Source: Scytonema hofmannii PCC 7110 (GTDB lineage: Bacteria > Cyanobacteriota > Cyanobacteriia > Cyanobacteriales > Nostocaceae). Taken from it: 64,000 nucleotides of DNA. This document shows positions 21,368 through 30,593 of the stretch, piece after piece. A program made the translations under genes and the position numbers. Location of the stretch: NCBI RefSeq assembly GCF_000346485.2, contig NZ_KQ976354.1, positions 6,168,479 through 6,232,478 of the forward strand. Reading direction: 5' to 3'. The first letter of the stretch is position 1; the number at the start of each line of letters is the position of its first letter. The notes under the pieces were generated by a model that saw only the letters and a program-made list of their open reading frames with translations, was not told the DNA's origin and did not search any database.

Positions 21368-21849
21368 CAACTGCAAGTTTATGCCAGTTCTTGGGGCGGC
21401 AGAGACCTTGTAGCAAGGGAATAAGAGTACGGTAATCCAGGGTGTTATGCTTACTATCCGATACGCACCCTCCAAAGCAAAAAAGTCACATTTGGATTGT
21501 TAGACATTTAAGTAATATTTTGGGGTTTTACCAATTATTTTGTATACTAAGTGAGCAGTAAATCTTGCATCAATGCCAAGTCCAATTGCTGTCAGTAGAG
21601 CAAGTATTTAAAGCTCTTCAAATACACAGAGAACTCCTATTGCAACTTTTTGGTTGCTTGGGAGCAGCCCCACGGCACACCACCCGCTACGAATGAAAGA
21701 AACACTCTTTCACCTACTCCCTACTCCCTATTCCCCACTCCCCTGTTATCGCATAGTTTGGTTTTTTCTTACGAACTTACTTAAGTGTGCAAAAAAAGAG
21801 GGTGGCTCAATCTACCACCCCATGTCAACAGTAAAGTTATTAGAAACAC
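21368..21849. other. Spacer after patX, no gene seen
   Basis: These 480 bp contain no supportable gene. A CTACTCCCTACTCCC tract lies at about 21715-21740. The last part holds the terminator of the convergent methyltransferase gene. Confidence 0.5.
21791..21820 (-). terminator. Terminator of the methyltransferase gene
   Basis: On the minus strand GGGTGG and CCACCC pair around a nine-base loop and are followed by CTCTTTTTTT, a standard intrinsic terminator 30 bp after the stop. Confidence 0.85.
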
Positions 21850-22905
21850 TTAAGCTGCTTTGCGAGCAATCAAATACTTGCTCATGAAGTGAACTTGTGT
21901 CTCAATATTCACAAAACCTGCTTGTTTCAATCGCTCTACCAGGTTATCAGTGATGTAATGCTTGTAGTAAGGTTCATGGAAAGTTTCGTGGAAGTTTTCC
22001 ATTAACGGTTCCAGTTCTGGGGAATCACTTATTTGAATTGAGTCACAAATTATAAAAACACCACCTGGTTTTGTGACCCTAAAGCATTCTTCAATAACCC
22101 GTTGACGAGCTGTTGCAGGTAATTCATGAAAGAGAAAAACAGAGGTGACAGCATGGAAGTAGTTATCTACGTAAGGTAACTCTTCCGCATTTGCCTGTAA
22201 GAGTTGGGGTAATTCCCCAGGTATTTCAGACAAAAGCTCATTTGCCTTCCGCAGATATGCTGGTGACAAATCTGTACCAAACAGAGATGCTTGAGATAAA
22301 GTGGCTCGAATCATCCTTAAAGTGCGACCAGTTCCGCAAGCTACGTCCAAAACACGTACTTGACGAGGGGCTAAGTCTTTGAAAACTTCTAACCCTTTTT
22401 TCAAGGGAGCAAGAATGCGCCGTCGCATGGTATCTGCTGAACCTTGAAACAGAATTTCCACCTGCAAATCATACAGATTGGCTGATAAATCACTCAAGTA
22501 GCCATTGGTTTGGTGATGGAAGTTTTGGACGTAGTAGCTGGGATAACCGTTGATATCTACTTCAGGGGTAAAATCTTGGTATTTCCTTTGGTTCGCCCTA
22601 TCCCAAATTTGTGGTAAATCAAGCCATATCAGAGGATAGTACCGGAAAAAGTCTTCCCAAGGGTTATCGAACAACAAGCTTTTAGGGTACACACCCCGTC
22701 CTGCATCTTCCCAATCAACTTCTAGCAAATTATTTAGCCTTTTTTGAAATTTCAGTAAAACCTCACTGGGAATGGACTGAGATATGCCTTCTTGAGGGAA
22801 GATGAACTTCTTTAGGCGGATACTTACGATTTTATGGGTTAGACCAAAATAATTCTTGCCTTGCTGAAAAGTTTGATAGGTCAGTTTGGTTAAAGTGTCG
22901 GACAT
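21850..22905 (-). CDS. Class I SAM-dependent methyltransferase
   Basis: The SAM-binding core is in the second half: VRVLDVACGTGRTLRMI (motif I, about residue 183), FGTDLSPAYL (motif II), LLQANAEELPYVDNYFHAV and RVTKPGGVFIICDS. The order and the UbiE-like motifs suggest a quinone/small-molecule methyltransferase. The first 170 residues are a conserved N-terminal extension (PWEDFFRYYPLIWLDLPQIW). The substrate is not known. Neighbours are patX and, divergently, gifA; the shared 250-bp spacer to gifA holds the gifA promoter. Confidence 0.88.
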   Translation of the reverse strand: MSDTLTKLTYQTFQQGKNYFGLTHKIVSIRLKKFIFPQEGISQSIPSEVLLKFQKRLNNLLEVDWEDAGRGVYPKSLLFDNPWEDFFRYYPLIWLDLPQIWDRANQRKYQDFTPEVDINGYPSYYVQNFHHQTNGYLSDLSANLYDLQVEILFQGSADTMRRRILAPLKKGLEVFKDLAPRQVRVLDVACGTGRTLRMIRATLSQASLFGTDLSPAYLRKANELLSEIPGELPQLLQANAEELPYVDNYFHAVTSVFLFHELPATARQRVIEECFRVTKPGGVFIICDSIQISDSPELEPLMENFHETFHEPYYKHYITDNLVERLKQAGFVNIETQVHFMSKYLIARKAA

Positions 22906-23057
22906 GAGAATTTCCTTTAATTAAGTTTTTAGAATATATCTTTACATATTTTAAGTATTTGTAACTTATATCTCATAAATCTAAAGAAGGGTTTACAGCT
23001 TAAAAAGACCACTTTTGGATCTGTTAAATTATTAAGTTTTATTAAAAATTCTATTTC

Positions 23058-23099
23058 GTAACTTTAGATACAGAATGCGTGCTATCTTAAAAGTATGGA
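23058..23099 (+). promoter_or_regulatory. NtcA-type box and -10 upstream of gifA
   Basis: GTAACTTTAGATAC (23058-23071) is an exact GTA-N8-TAC NtcA site, followed after 22 bp by TATGGA as a possible -10 (23094-23099). This is the geometry of NtcA-activated promoters, although gifA is known to be repressed by NtcA under nitrogen shortage in model cyanobacteria. Confidence 0.65.
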
Positions 23100-23156
23100 A
23101 CTATGTCAGGCAATATTGACATTTATAAATAAAAAACCATTAAGGAGGATTTAGGT

Positions 23157-23357
23157 ATGTCTACACAAGAAAAAGCACGTGCTCTTATGATGCGTCATTA
23201 TCAGTTGATTAAGAATCGTCAACAATCCATGCTGGGTCGTGCAGGCGAAGAGTTAGGTCTTCCTGGAGAAGTTTCCCACTATTGGAACCCAACTCAAGGC
23301 AAAATTGACCCCTCTGCTCGCATGACTTACGATTCCAGTAATGCGTCAATGAGTTAG
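23157..23357 (+). CDS. gifA: Glutamine synthetase inactivating factor IF7
   Basis: This 66-residue basic, unfolded-type protein binds and inactivates glutamine synthetase when ammonium is plentiful. The sequence MSTQEKARALMMRHYQLIKN, then RQQSMLGRA and the C-terminal TYDSSNAS, matches the IF7 pattern known from Synechocystis and Anabaena, including the Arg residues needed for the interaction. The start is decided by a strong ribosome site, AAGGAGGA, 7 bp before the ATG. It is convergent with glnA, its target, as neighbours in Anabaena also are. The NtcA-type box upstream suggests nitrogen control. I see no glutamine riboswitch in the 60-nt leader. Confidence 0.92.
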   Translation: MSTQEKARALMMRHYQLIKNRQQSMLGRAGEELGLPGEVSHYWNPTQGKIDPSARMTYDSSNASMS

Positions 23358-23418
23358 GGAATGGGGAATGGGGAATAGGGAATAGGCAAGAAACAATGCC
23401 CAATCCCCAATCTCCAAT

Positions 23419-23443
23419 AAAAAACCACCACTAGCGGGTGGCT
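23419..23443 (-). terminator. Terminator between gifA and glnA
   Basis: On the minus strand CCACCC-GCTA-GTGGTGG is followed by TTTTTT, about 75 bp beyond the glnA stop. The same stem may also stop gifA transcripts on the plus strand, with a weaker T-run. Confidence 0.8.
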
Positions 23444-23455
23444 TTGTGTTGATTG

Positions 23456-23486
23456 GATCCCCGACTTCTTTAAGAAGTCAGGGATC
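23456..23486. repeat. 31-bp near-perfect palindrome
   Basis: GATCCCCGACTTCTT followed by AAGAAGTCAGGGATC around one central base makes a 15-bp stem with one mismatch. Half of this word (ATCCCCGACTTCT) forms the outer ends of the inverted arms at 12134 and 15116, so this is a dispersed palindrome family. Confidence 0.85.
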
Positions 23487-23513
23487 TAAGTATCTTGCAG
23501 GAGTCCCTAAAAA

Positions 23514-24929
23514 TTAAACATCGTAATAGAGAGAAAATTCGTAGGGATGAGGACGTAAGCGCATTGGGTTCACTTCATTGTCCAACTTGTAGGAAATCCA
23601 AGTTTGGATCAAGTCTTCAGTGAATACACCGGGTTCGGTTAAGAACGTGTGGTCGTTTTCTAGTGCTTCCAACGCGAGTTCAAGAGAACCTGGAGTTGAA
23701 GGAACTTTCGCCAATTCTTCAGGAGAAAGTTCGTAAATATTCTTATCCAAAGGTTGACCGGGGTCAATTTTGTTCTTGATACCATCTATCCCAGCGCATA
23801 ACATAGCAGCGAATGCCAGATAGGGGTTAGAAGTCGCATCAGGACAACGGAACTCCAAGCGCTTGGCTTTGGGGTTAGTACCAGACAATGGAATCCGAAT
23901 CGAAGCGGAACGGTTACCTTGAGAATAAGCCAAGTTTACTGGTGCTTCGTAACCGGGTACTAAGCGCTTGTAAGAGTTGGTAGTGGGGTTAGTGATTGCA
24001 AGCAATGCAGGTGCGTGTTTGAGAATACCGCCAATGTAGTGCAGCGCCATATCACTCAAGCCAGCATACTTGTCTCCAGCAAACAACGGTTGACCATCCT
24101 TCCAAATAGATTGGTGGGTGTGCATGCCAGAGCCGTTGTCTTGGAAGACTGGCTTGGGCATGAAGGTAACGGTTTTACCATACTTCTTAGCAACGTTCTT
24201 GATGACGTACTTATAAGTCAACAACCAATCAGCTGCTTCAATCAACTTTCCAAAACGGAAACCCAGTTCACACTGACCGCCAGTAGCAACTTCGTGGTGG
24301 TGCTTTTCAATTGGCACTCCGCACTTTGCCATGGTGAGCAGCATTTCTGTCCGCATATCTTGTGAGGTATCCGTAGGCGCAACTGGGAAGTAACCCTCTT
24401 TGTAGCGGGGTTTGTAACCCAGGTTGGGACCTTCTTCTCTACCAGAATTCCAACGACCTTCAACCGAGTCTACATAGTAGTAGCCTGAGTGTTGGTTTTG
24501 GTCAAAGCGGACATCATCAAAAATGAAAAATTCAGCTTCAGGACCAAAGAACGCTGTATCGCCAAGACCAGTTTTCACCAGATAGTCAACTGCTTTCTGG
24601 GCAATCACGCGAGGACAACGGCTGTACCATTCATCCGTGCGAGGTTCCTTAATGCTACAGATAATACTGAGCGTTGGTTCTTGCATGAAAGGGTCGATCC
24701 AGGCAGTGTTTGGATCGAGTACCATCGCCATGTCCGATTCGTTGATGGCTTTCCAACCCCGGATACTAGAACCGTCGAAAGGTACGCCGTCCGTAAAGGA
24801 AGTCTCATCGATTTGGTTTTGGTAAAGCGTCAAGTGCTGCCAAATCCCTGGCATATCGATGAATTTCAGATCGATCATCTGAATGTTGTTATCCTGAATC
24901 ATCTTCAGGACTTCTTGTGGGGTTGTCAT
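23514..24929 (-). CDS. glnA: Type I glutamine synthetase
   Basis: This enzyme makes glutamine from glutamate, ammonium and ATP, the entry point of nitrogen into metabolism in vegetative cells and heterocysts. The protein has 471 residues, typical of [23 protein letters not shown] at the start, the beta-Grasp domain, [19 protein letters not shown], the ammonium and glutamate pocket segments GSGMHTHQS and [18 protein letters not shown], and [20 protein letters not shown]. It is transcribed from an NtcA promoter (25030-25072). The convergent gifA product inhibits it. Confidence 0.98.
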   Translation of the reverse strand: MTTPQEVLKMIQDNNIQMIDLKFIDMPGIWQHLTLYQNQIDETSFTDGVPFDGSSIRGWKAINESDMAMVLDPNTAWIDPFMQEPTLSIICSIKEPRTDEWYSRCPRVIAQKAVDYLVKTGLGDTAFFGPEAEFFIFDDVRFDQNQHSGYYYVDSVEGRWNSGREEGPNLGYKPRYKEGYFPVAPTDTSQDMRTEMLLTMAKCGVPIEKHHHEVATGGQCELGFRFGKLIEAADWLLTYKYVIKNVAKKYGKTVTFMPKPVFQDNGSGMHTHQSIWKDGQPLFAGDKYAGLSDMALHYIGGILKHAPALLAITNPTTNSYKRLVPGYEAPVNLAYSQGNRSASIRIPLSGTNPKAKRLEFRCPDATSNPYLAFAAMLCAGIDGIKNKIDPGQPLDKNIYELSPEELAKVPSTPGSLELALEALENDHTFLTEPGVFTEDLIQTWISYKLDNEVNPMRLRPHPYEFSLYYDV

Positions 24930-25029
24930 GGTTACTCCTTAGGCTGCCGATTTATCAATAGTAAAACCAGAGTGTTCAATGTTTGCTGAAGAAAGCTCGC
25001 TAACTGCAAATCCATCAGACCCCTGGAAT

Positions 25030-25072
25030 ATCCTAGAAACAGGACATTAGTAGATTTTGTATTGTTTACTAC
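25030..25072 (-). promoter_or_regulatory. NtcA-activated promoter of glnA
   Basis: On the minus strand GTAGTAAACAATAC (25072-25059) is an exact GTA-N8-TAC box. After 23 bp follows TAGGAT (25035-25030), a good -10 of the TAN3T type. The start site would lie about 90-95 bp upstream of the glnA ATG. The spacing is that of the known class II NtcA promoters. Confidence 0.88.
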
Positions 25073-25116
25073 AAAATGTCATTGAGAAGCATGACATTTA
25101 ATTTTTATTTAAATAA

Positions 25117-25173
25117 TGGTCACTGGTCACTGGTCACTGGTCACTGGTCACTGGTCACTGGTCACTGGTCACT
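25117..25173. repeat. Heptamer array, GGTCACT type
   Basis: Eight near-perfect 7-bp units (GGTCACT) lie 45 bp upstream of the NtcA box of glnA, in the divergent spacer with apcF. Confidence 0.9.
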
Positions 25174-25347
25174 CCCTCTTAAAAAAGTTCACCCCGCAAG
25201 GGACAACTTTGGCATAGAATCCATAAATAGCGCACAGATTGTTTTTGTGCTGTGGCTTCTTTTAATAAGTGGCGCAAAAAGATGCCGATTGCGAACAGCA
25301 ATCAGATAAATATCAAACCATAATAGGATTGATTGGGAGAAAAAGGA

Positions 25348-25857
25348 ATGCGGGATGCAGTAACTAGCTTAATTAAAAATTATGACGTTGCTGGACGTTA
25401 TTTTGACCGGAATGCCATAGACAACCTCAAGTCGTATTTTGAAAGTGGAACAGCACGGGTTCAAGCTGCTGCGTCTATCAACTCAAATGCGGCGTCAATT
25501 GTCAAGCAGGCTGGTTCTAAATTATTTGAGGAACAACCTGAGTTGATTCGTCCGGGTGGAAATGCTTACACAACTCGTCGTTATGCGGCTTGTCTCCGTG
25601 ATATGGACTACTACCTGCGCTATGCTACCTATGCTCTGGTTGCAGGTAGTATGGATGTTCTAGATGAGCGCGTGCTGCAAGGGTTGCGGGAAACTTACAA
25701 TTCTTTGGGAGTTCCCATTGGTCCTACTGTTTTCGGTATCCAAATTATGAAGGATATTGTGAAGGCGCAAGTGGCTGCAACAGGTGTGAGCGATACTACC
25801 TTTTTAGATGAGCCGTTTGACTACATAACCAGAGAGTTAAGCGAAAAAGATATCTAA
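25348..25857 (+). CDS. apcF: Allophycocyanin beta-18 core subunit
   Basis: This minor core subunit of the phycobilisome replaces one ApcB in the trimer next to the core-membrane linker and helps energy transfer to the photosystems. The ATG at 25348 has GGGAGA 7 bp upstream and yields MRDAVTSLIKNYDVAGRYFD, the standard start; the TTG at 25333 would add five residues. C82 (ACLRDMDYYLRY) is the phycocyanobilin attachment residue, and N72 is the asparagine that is usually methylated. It has 169 residues, the normal length. The gene stands alone, as in other Nostocales. The stop is followed within a few bases by a heptamer array. Confidence 0.96.
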   Translation: MRDAVTSLIKNYDVAGRYFDRNAIDNLKSYFESGTARVQAAASINSNAASIVKQAGSKLFEEQPELIRPGGNAYTTRRYAACLRDMDYYLRYATYALVAGSMDVLDERVLQGLRETYNSLGVPIGPTVFGIQIMKDIVKAQVAATGVSDTTFLDEPFDYITRELSEKDI

Positions 25858-25858
25858 A

Positions 25859-25914
25859 CAGTGACCAGTGACCAGTGACCGGTGACCAAGTGACCAAGTG
25901 ACCAGTGACCAGTT
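25859..25914. repeat. Heptamer array, AGTGACC type
   Basis: Seven to eight CAGTGAC-type units begin 2 bp after the apcF stop. Two units carry an extra A (AAGTGACC). The following 26-60 bp hold an imperfect palindrome with two HIP1-like GATCGC words (25982-26019). Confidence 0.85.
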
Positions 25915-26059
25915 TCTCTGTTCGCTGTTTTACTGACTGATTGCTGAAGGAAAACAGTAACTTTCACCAACTCAGTGACTGGCGATCGCTTATCAGGTAA
26001 TTTGTGATAAACGATCGCTAATTACTGATTGCTGTATACAGAAGGATGCCAAAGAAAGC

Positions 26060-26878
26060 TTGGTTAAGCAAAGACTTGATGTTTTATTGGTAGAACGTGC
26101 TCTGTGTTCGTCTCGTGCTTTAGCTCAACGCCTCATTCAAGCAGGGGAAGTTCTGGTTAATGGTGTTCTTGTTGACAAAGCTGGTACAGAGGTTGATGTT
26201 TCGGCTCAAATTCAGATAAAAGAGCGATCGCGTTTTGTTTCTAGAGGTGGAGAAAAGTTAGCCAAGGCAATAGAATCGTTTGCCATTCCTGTAGAAGGAC
26301 GGATTTGTTTGGATGGTGGCATTTCGACAGGGGGTTTTACTGATTGTTTGCTCCAAGCAGGTGCAAAACGAGTTTATGGGGTTGATGTTGGGTACGGACA
26401 AGTTGATTGGCGGTTGCGAAATGATTCGCGAGTGATTTTGAAGGAACGCACAAATTTACGATATTTGACACCAGATGAGTTGTATGGTAGAGCAGAAGTG
26501 GCCGATCTGGCAGTTGTGGATGTGTCGTTTATTTCGTTAACCAAGATTTTGGCTGCCCTGCAGCAATTACTGCAACCTCCTTGTGAAGTAGTTTTGTTGG
26601 TGAAACCCCAATTTGAGGTGGGAAAAGACCGTGTTGGGAAAAAGGGTGTTGTGCGTGACCCTAAAGACCAAGCAAACGCTATATTTCAGGTGTTGCAAAC
26701 GGCACAAGAGTTGGGATGGCAATACAAAGGTTTAACTTGGTCGCCTATTACAGGTCCTGCGGGGAATATTGAGTACTTGTTGTGGTTGGGAATGGAAAGT
26801 GAGGCTCAACCACTCGATTTAAATGCGATCGTGCAGATGACTTGCTTGGCACAAAAAGCAGTGACCGGTGACCAGTGA
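26060..26878 (+). CDS. tlyA: TlyA-type rRNA 2'-O-methyltransferase
   Basis: Residues 3-65 are an S4 RNA-binding domain (QRLDVLLVERALCSSRALAQ). Residues about 65-250 are an FtsJ-like methyltransferase with FVSRGGEKLAKAI, CLDGGISTGGFTDCLL (SAM motif I, usually DVGASTGGF), VYGVDVGYGQ and LVKPQFEVG. TlyA methylates ribosomal RNA cytidines in other bacteria. I take the TTG at 26060 (TTG GTT AAG CAA), with GAAGGA 13 bp upstream; no ATG fits. The last residues (VTGDQ) and the stop codon are read from a heptamer array (GTGACCGGTGACCAGTGA), so the natural C-terminus has been overwritten by repeat. Confidence 0.9.
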   Translation: MVKQRLDVLLVERALCSSRALAQRLIQAGEVLVNGVLVDKAGTEVDVSAQIQIKERSRFVSRGGEKLAKAIESFAIPVEGRICLDGGISTGGFTDCLLQAGAKRVYGVDVGYGQVDWRLRNDSRVILKERTNLRYLTPDELYGRAEVADLAVVDVSFISLTKILAALQQLLQPPCEVVLLVKPQFEVGKDRVGKKGVVRDPKDQANAIFQVLQTAQELGWQYKGLTWSPITGPAGNIEYLLWLGMESEAQPLDLNAIVQMTCLAQKAVTGDQ

Positions 26879-26887
26879 CCAGTGACG
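26861..26887. repeat. Heptamer array overlapping the tlyA stop
   Basis: CAGTGACCGGTGACCAGTGA and one further unit span the last codons and stop of tlyA. The stop codon TGA is part of the repeat unit. Confidence 0.85.
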
Positions 26888-26962
26888 AACTGTTGTTTTC
26901 ACAACACACAAGATCTGCTTAGAAGTAAAGTTAATTCATATTGATAGTAAAAATGAAGTGCC

Positions 26963-28309
26963 ATGTTGAGTCAATTACCGAACCGCATCACCAGTTTTTC
27001 TTGGTGGCAACTCATGAATTGGATTGCCGATCCGCTCGCTTTTCAAGAAAGATACAGCCAAAAATATGGTGACATTTTTACTATGCGACTGGGTGGGCTG
27101 GGAACCTATGTGCTTGTCGGTAACCCTCAAGCAATTCAAGAGATTTTTAATCAAGATGCCAAACAGTTTGATGCGGGACGTGGAAATGCACTCGCAGAAC
27201 CTCTCATCGGGAAAAACTCTTTGATGTTAATGGATGGCGATCGCCATCGGCGAGAACGAAAATTATTAATGCCTCCATTTCATGGAGAAAGTTTACTAAC
27301 TTACGCCAAACAAATTTGCCTCTTGACGGAACAGCTTGCAAGTCAGTGGCTTGTCGGTCAACCTTTTGTGGTGCGGACTGCCATGCAGAAGATTAGCCTA
27401 GAGGTGATATTGCAAATCGTCTTTGGCTTGAGCGAAGGGGAACGCTATCAACAACTTAAACCCCTACTTACGGATTGGCTCAATATGACCGATTCTCCGC
27501 TCCGCTCTAGTATGCTATTTTTACGGTTCTTACAACAAGATTGGGGAGATTGGACTCCTTGGGGACGAATGAAACTGCGACAACGCCAAGTTTATGACTT
27601 ACTTATTGCAGAAATTGAGGAGAGAAGAACACAGGGAGATTCGGGGCGTGGCGATATCCTCAGCCTGATGATGGCAGCACGGGACGACCAAGGTCAAGCG
27701 ATGAGCAACGAAGAATTAAAAGATGAACTACTAACGATTTTATTTGCTGGGCATGAAACTACTGCAACAACACTCACTTGGGCTTTCTATCAAATTCATC
27801 AACATCCAGACGTTCTTGAAAAATTGCTACAGGAACTAGACAGCTTGGGAGAAAGCTCAAACCCCATGGAAATTGCTCAGCTTCCCTATTTAACTGCAGT
27901 GTGTCAAGAAACACTGCGGATGTATCCTATCCTTCCTGTGCTTTTTCCACGCATCACCAAATCACCTATAACAATTGGGGGATACCAGTTTGATGCTGAG
28001 ACAACCTTAATGCCAAGTATTTACCTCGTCCATTATCGAGAAGATTTATATCCTAATGCTCGACAATTTAAACCAGAACGTTTTTTTGAGCGCCAGTACT
28101 CCAAGAGTGAATATTTTCCTTTTGGTGGCGGAAGTCGGCACTGTTTGGGATATGCTTTAGCTCAACTAGAAATGAAACTTGTTCTCGCAACGATTTTATC
28201 GAAGTATCAACTTGCCAATTTGGATAATAAACCAGTAAAACTTCAACGTCGTGGGTTTACCCTTGCGCCTAAAGGTGGGGTTCGGATGGTGATGACTGGA
28301 AAACGTTAA
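26963..28309 (+). CDS. Cytochrome P450, CYP110-like
   Basis: This is a heme-thiolate monooxygenase. The I-helix oxygen-activation motif is [12 protein letters not shown], the K-helix ExxR is in [13 protein letters not shown], and the heme loop is [17 protein letters not shown] with axial C394. Length (448), the short N-terminus without a membrane anchor and the overall sequence match the cyanobacterial CYP110 group, whose members oxidise fatty acids, alkanes or terpenes. The substrate here is unknown and no terpene synthase is adjacent. ATG start. The stop is 60 bp before the stop of the convergent GTPase gene. Confidence 0.93.
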   Translation: MLSQLPNRITSFSWWQLMNWIADPLAFQERYSQKYGDIFTMRLGGLGTYVLVGNPQAIQEIFNQDAKQFDAGRGNALAEPLIGKNSLMLMDGDRHRRERKLLMPPFHGESLLTYAKQICLLTEQLASQWLVGQPFVVRTAMQKISLEVILQIVFGLSEGERYQQLKPLLTDWLNMTDSPLRSSMLFLRFLQQDWGDWTPWGRMKLRQRQVYDLLIAEIEERRTQGDSGRGDILSLMMAARDDQGQAMSNEELKDELLTILFAGHETTATTLTWAFYQIHQHPDVLEKLLQELDSLGESSNPMEIAQLPYLTAVCQETLRMYPILPVLFPRITKSPITIGGYQFDAETTLMPSIYLVHYREDLYPNARQFKPERFFERQYSKSEYFPFGGGSRHCLGYALAQLEMKLVLATILSKYQLANLDNKPVKLQRRGFTLAPKGGVRMVMTGKR

Positions 28310-28371
28310 ATGGGCGGGCGCAAATGCTCAGCCCACTGGAGATGTTTTGATTTGGAAGTCCCTCAATATAC

Positions 28372-29730
28372 TCATGACTCCCGATTGAGCAATCCTAACT
28401 CCTGTTGCAATCGATACAAAATTGTATTCTGTTCTACTTCTGAGAGAATTTCTTGAATTACCGTACTTGCTCCTAACTGTCCCCAAGAACAGCCTCTTTC
28501 TAAGTACACTTGTGCTGCTTTTCCCACAGCGTATGCTCCGTAACCGGCAATACCTGCTTGGGTTATAGCTGTTCCAGCATAAGCAGTCATATTAATAGGA
28601 TTCTCTCCTGAAGCAATAGCAGTTGCACTTTTGCCCAAACCCAAAAGCACGCTACTGCCTATTTCACCTAGCAGCATACCACCAGAACTAAATACAATTG
28701 TTTTTAAAACTTTCCCTGCTTCATAACCAGTCATCGGCAAACCGTACAGACGTGCTAGCGATCGAATTAAAGCCAAGTCAGCAATAGTTCCACCAAGAAT
28801 ATCTAAAAAAGCAATCGGATTGAGACCGACAGTTAAAGCTTTATATTTGGTATACCGCCAAATCAGATTTTCTGCTTCTTCCTGACGTAATTTGATAGTT
28901 TTTTCTGCGATCGTTTCTTCTGCATCCCGTGCTTGAATAAGTGCATTTAAAGCCAGAAGAGAACGCCCTTCACGATTCAGAATTTTCAGAATAGTTTCTT
29001 TAAGTTCCTCTATTTGTGGTGATGGAGTTTCCCATTCTTGCGTGACTCGACCATCTTGCCACTCCACGCGAACTTCCATTGGTGCGGGTTCTGCAGCCAC
29101 CATAACAATTTCATCAGGTTGCAAAGGAGTTCTTTGGAGACTCCCGCTACCCAACTGCTGCAAATTTTTATAAATCGTCTGTTTGTCTGTATCTGGGTAC
29201 AAATCTATCTTGTTAAACACCAGAATCAAAGGTTTTTGTGTTTGTCGCAATTTGCACAATGCTTGATATTCTGTACGAGTAATATCACCAGAGACAACAA
29301 ACAAGATCAAATCAGCCTGTTGAGACACTTCTCGTGCCATTTGCGCCCGTGCATCTCCTTCAATTTCATCCAGTCCTGGTGTATCAATTAATTCTACCTG
29401 GACTTTACCTCCAGGATTCCAATGTACGGAACGGGGGTACTGTGTCACACCATTCAGGGGACCTGTTTGCAAAATCTTTTGTCCTAGCAAAGCATTAAGT
29501 ACTGCTGACTTACCGCGACTCACCAAACCAAAAGCAGCAATGCGAATTACATTGTTGTCCAATTTATTGAGAGTGGAGGCCAAAATCTCTAACTCTGGTT
29601 TTACCAGCCCTGCTAATTGCGAGTTTGATTTTGACTGTCCGGCTTTACGAAGATGCCCATACCAAGAGAGTGCTTGCCTGAGACTAGCACGTGCGCGGTT
29701 TAAGTGAGTTTCTTGCTGATTTTTTGACAC
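28372..29730 (-). CDS. Dynamin/Era-like GTPase with C-terminal membrane region
   Basis: The G domain occupies about residues 60-250: G1 FGLVSRGKSAVLNALLG, G3 IDTPGLDEIEGDAR, G4 FNKIDLYPD. The C-terminal 170 residues have hydrophobic glycine-rich stretches (GKVLKTIVFSSGGMLLGEIG and onward), like the DUF697 domain of cyanobacterial GTPases thought to act at membranes. The N-terminal 55 residues are helical. The role is unknown; relatives are conserved in most cyanobacteria. A 14-base match to a MITE end (ATTTGGAAGTCCCT) lies just after its stop. Confidence 0.82.
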   Translation of the reverse strand: MSKNQQETHLNRARASLRQALSWYGHLRKAGQSKSNSQLAGLVKPELEILASTLNKLDNNVIRIAAFGLVSRGKSAVLNALLGQKILQTGPLNGVTQYPRSVHWNPGGKVQVELIDTPGLDEIEGDARAQMAREVSQQADLILFVVSGDITRTEYQALCKLRQTQKPLILVFNKIDLYPDTDKQTIYKNLQQLGSGSLQRTPLQPDEIVMVAAEPAPMEVRVEWQDGRVTQEWETPSPQIEELKETILKILNREGRSLLALNALIQARDAEETIAEKTIKLRQEEAENLIWRYTKYKALTVGLNPIAFLDILGGTIADLALIRSLARLYGLPMTGYEAGKVLKTIVFSSGGMLLGEIGSSVLLGLGKSATAIASGENPINMTAYAGTAITQAGIAGYGAYAVGKAAQVYLERGCSWGQLGASTVIQEILSEVEQNTILYRLQQELGLLNRES

Positions 29731-29832
29731 TGGGATGGATTAATTTGAGACTATATTTAATTTTAGATTTTCGATTGCGAAAGTTAAGCTGGTATATGAG
29801 TAAGTAGTACCTAATTAGGTAGGAAAGCAACC

Positions 29833-29990
29833 GTGCCAGTAAATTGGAGAGAGTATATTGTTAGTACTCCGGATATACTTAGAGGCAAGCCAAGAATCAA
29901 AAGTACCAGAATTCCGGTTAGTTCATTTAGATTGCTGCTTCCTAACTTAGATAAAAGTTCAAAGTATATAGGAAACGCTCTTTTACTTTG
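29833..29990 (+). pseudogene. Truncated DUF433-type antitoxin
   Basis: The first 32 codons (VNWREYIVSTPDILRGKPRI then KSTRIPVS) match the start of DUF433 proteins, small DNA-binding antitoxins of about 75 residues. After that the sequence degenerates (LLPNLDKSSKYIG) and runs into the dispersed repeat at 30008. No toxin partner is present. Confidence 0.6.
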
Positions 29991-30007
29991 TCGCCCCTTC
30001 AGTTTTG

Positions 30008-30056
30008 AAACCCACGTAGGTGGGTTTTGCCTGTATAGACGCGAATTCCATTCGCC
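30008..30056 (+). repeat. Dispersed hairpin repeat, copy 2
   Basis: CCCAC-GTAG-GTGGG followed by TTTTG, then CTGTATAGACGCGAATTCC, is almost identical to copy 1 at 4942. Where copy 1 has G-C in the stem this copy has A-T, so the stem is kept by paired change. Confidence 0.85.
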
Positions 30057-30078
30057 AAGACTTTACAAACATCCTCTA

Positions 30079-30203
30079 AGGGACTTCCAAATAAAAGTAT
30101 CCCAAAATTTCTTGTGGTGCGGGCATCTTGCCCGCCACTAATACAGGACGGGCGGGGACGCCCGTTCCACATTCCGGGGATAATTTATTTCTTGGAAGTC
30201 CCT
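30079..30203. mobile_element. 125-bp MITE-like element, copy 1
   Basis: The ends AGGGACTTCCAAATAAA and TTTATTTCTTGGAAGTCCCT are inverted repeats. Inside are two hairpins (GGTGCGGGCATCTTGCCCGC and a GGACGGGC...GCCCGTTCC stem). The copy at 44773-44897 has exactly the same length and the same order of parts. There is no coding capacity, so it must be moved by a transposase supplied elsewhere. Confidence 0.85.
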
Positions 30204-30230
30204 AACTCAATTATTAGAATATTCCTAGCT

Positions 30231-30593
30231 TTATCCTTCAGCAGAAAGTTCTTCTACTTCAAATCTCCACACTATTCCTCTATCTGTTGGGCGTTGAATA
30301 CAGATTTTGGAATTGTTTGAGAGCAGCTTTAAGCGATCGAGAAGCTGAGGAATAGCTTCGACAATCTGCGGATAACTGTCCATGTCGTAACAAAGAATTA
30401 CCAGTGTCATAGTACCGGCAATCATCTCAACATACCACTGACTTAGTGATAATAAAGCCTGCTGTGTAGAGTCGCAGAGTTCGTAGAAGCGGTTGCTAGA
30501 AACTTGTTCTAGGTGTCTGTGCAATAATTCATCAAATAATGTAACCTCGGTAGGAGGCATATCTTCTGGAGGAAGAAAGGGTAGATCCATCAT
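30231..30593 (-). CDS. Hypothetical protein, 120 residues
   Basis: I do not recognise a family. The protein is acidic and soluble, with a hydrophobic strand-like middle (MTLVILCYDM), Pro-rich start (MMDLPFLPPEDMPPTE) and a predicted helix-rich N-terminal half. Codon use looks normal, and the frame is complete with an ATG start. It may be a small cyanobacteria-specific protein. The MITE-like element lies just beyond its stop. Confidence 0.55.
   Translation of the reverse strand: MMDLPFLPPEDMPPTEVTLFDELLHRHLEQVSSNRFYELCDSTQQALLSLSQWYVEMIAGTMTLVILCYDMDSYPQIVEAIPQLLDRLKLLSNNSKICIQRPTDRGIVWRFEVEELSAEG

Noticed and set aside
23072-23156. Glutamine riboswitch in the gifA leader
   Set aside because: The conserved glnA-motif bases and three-stem layout are not visible in the short leader.
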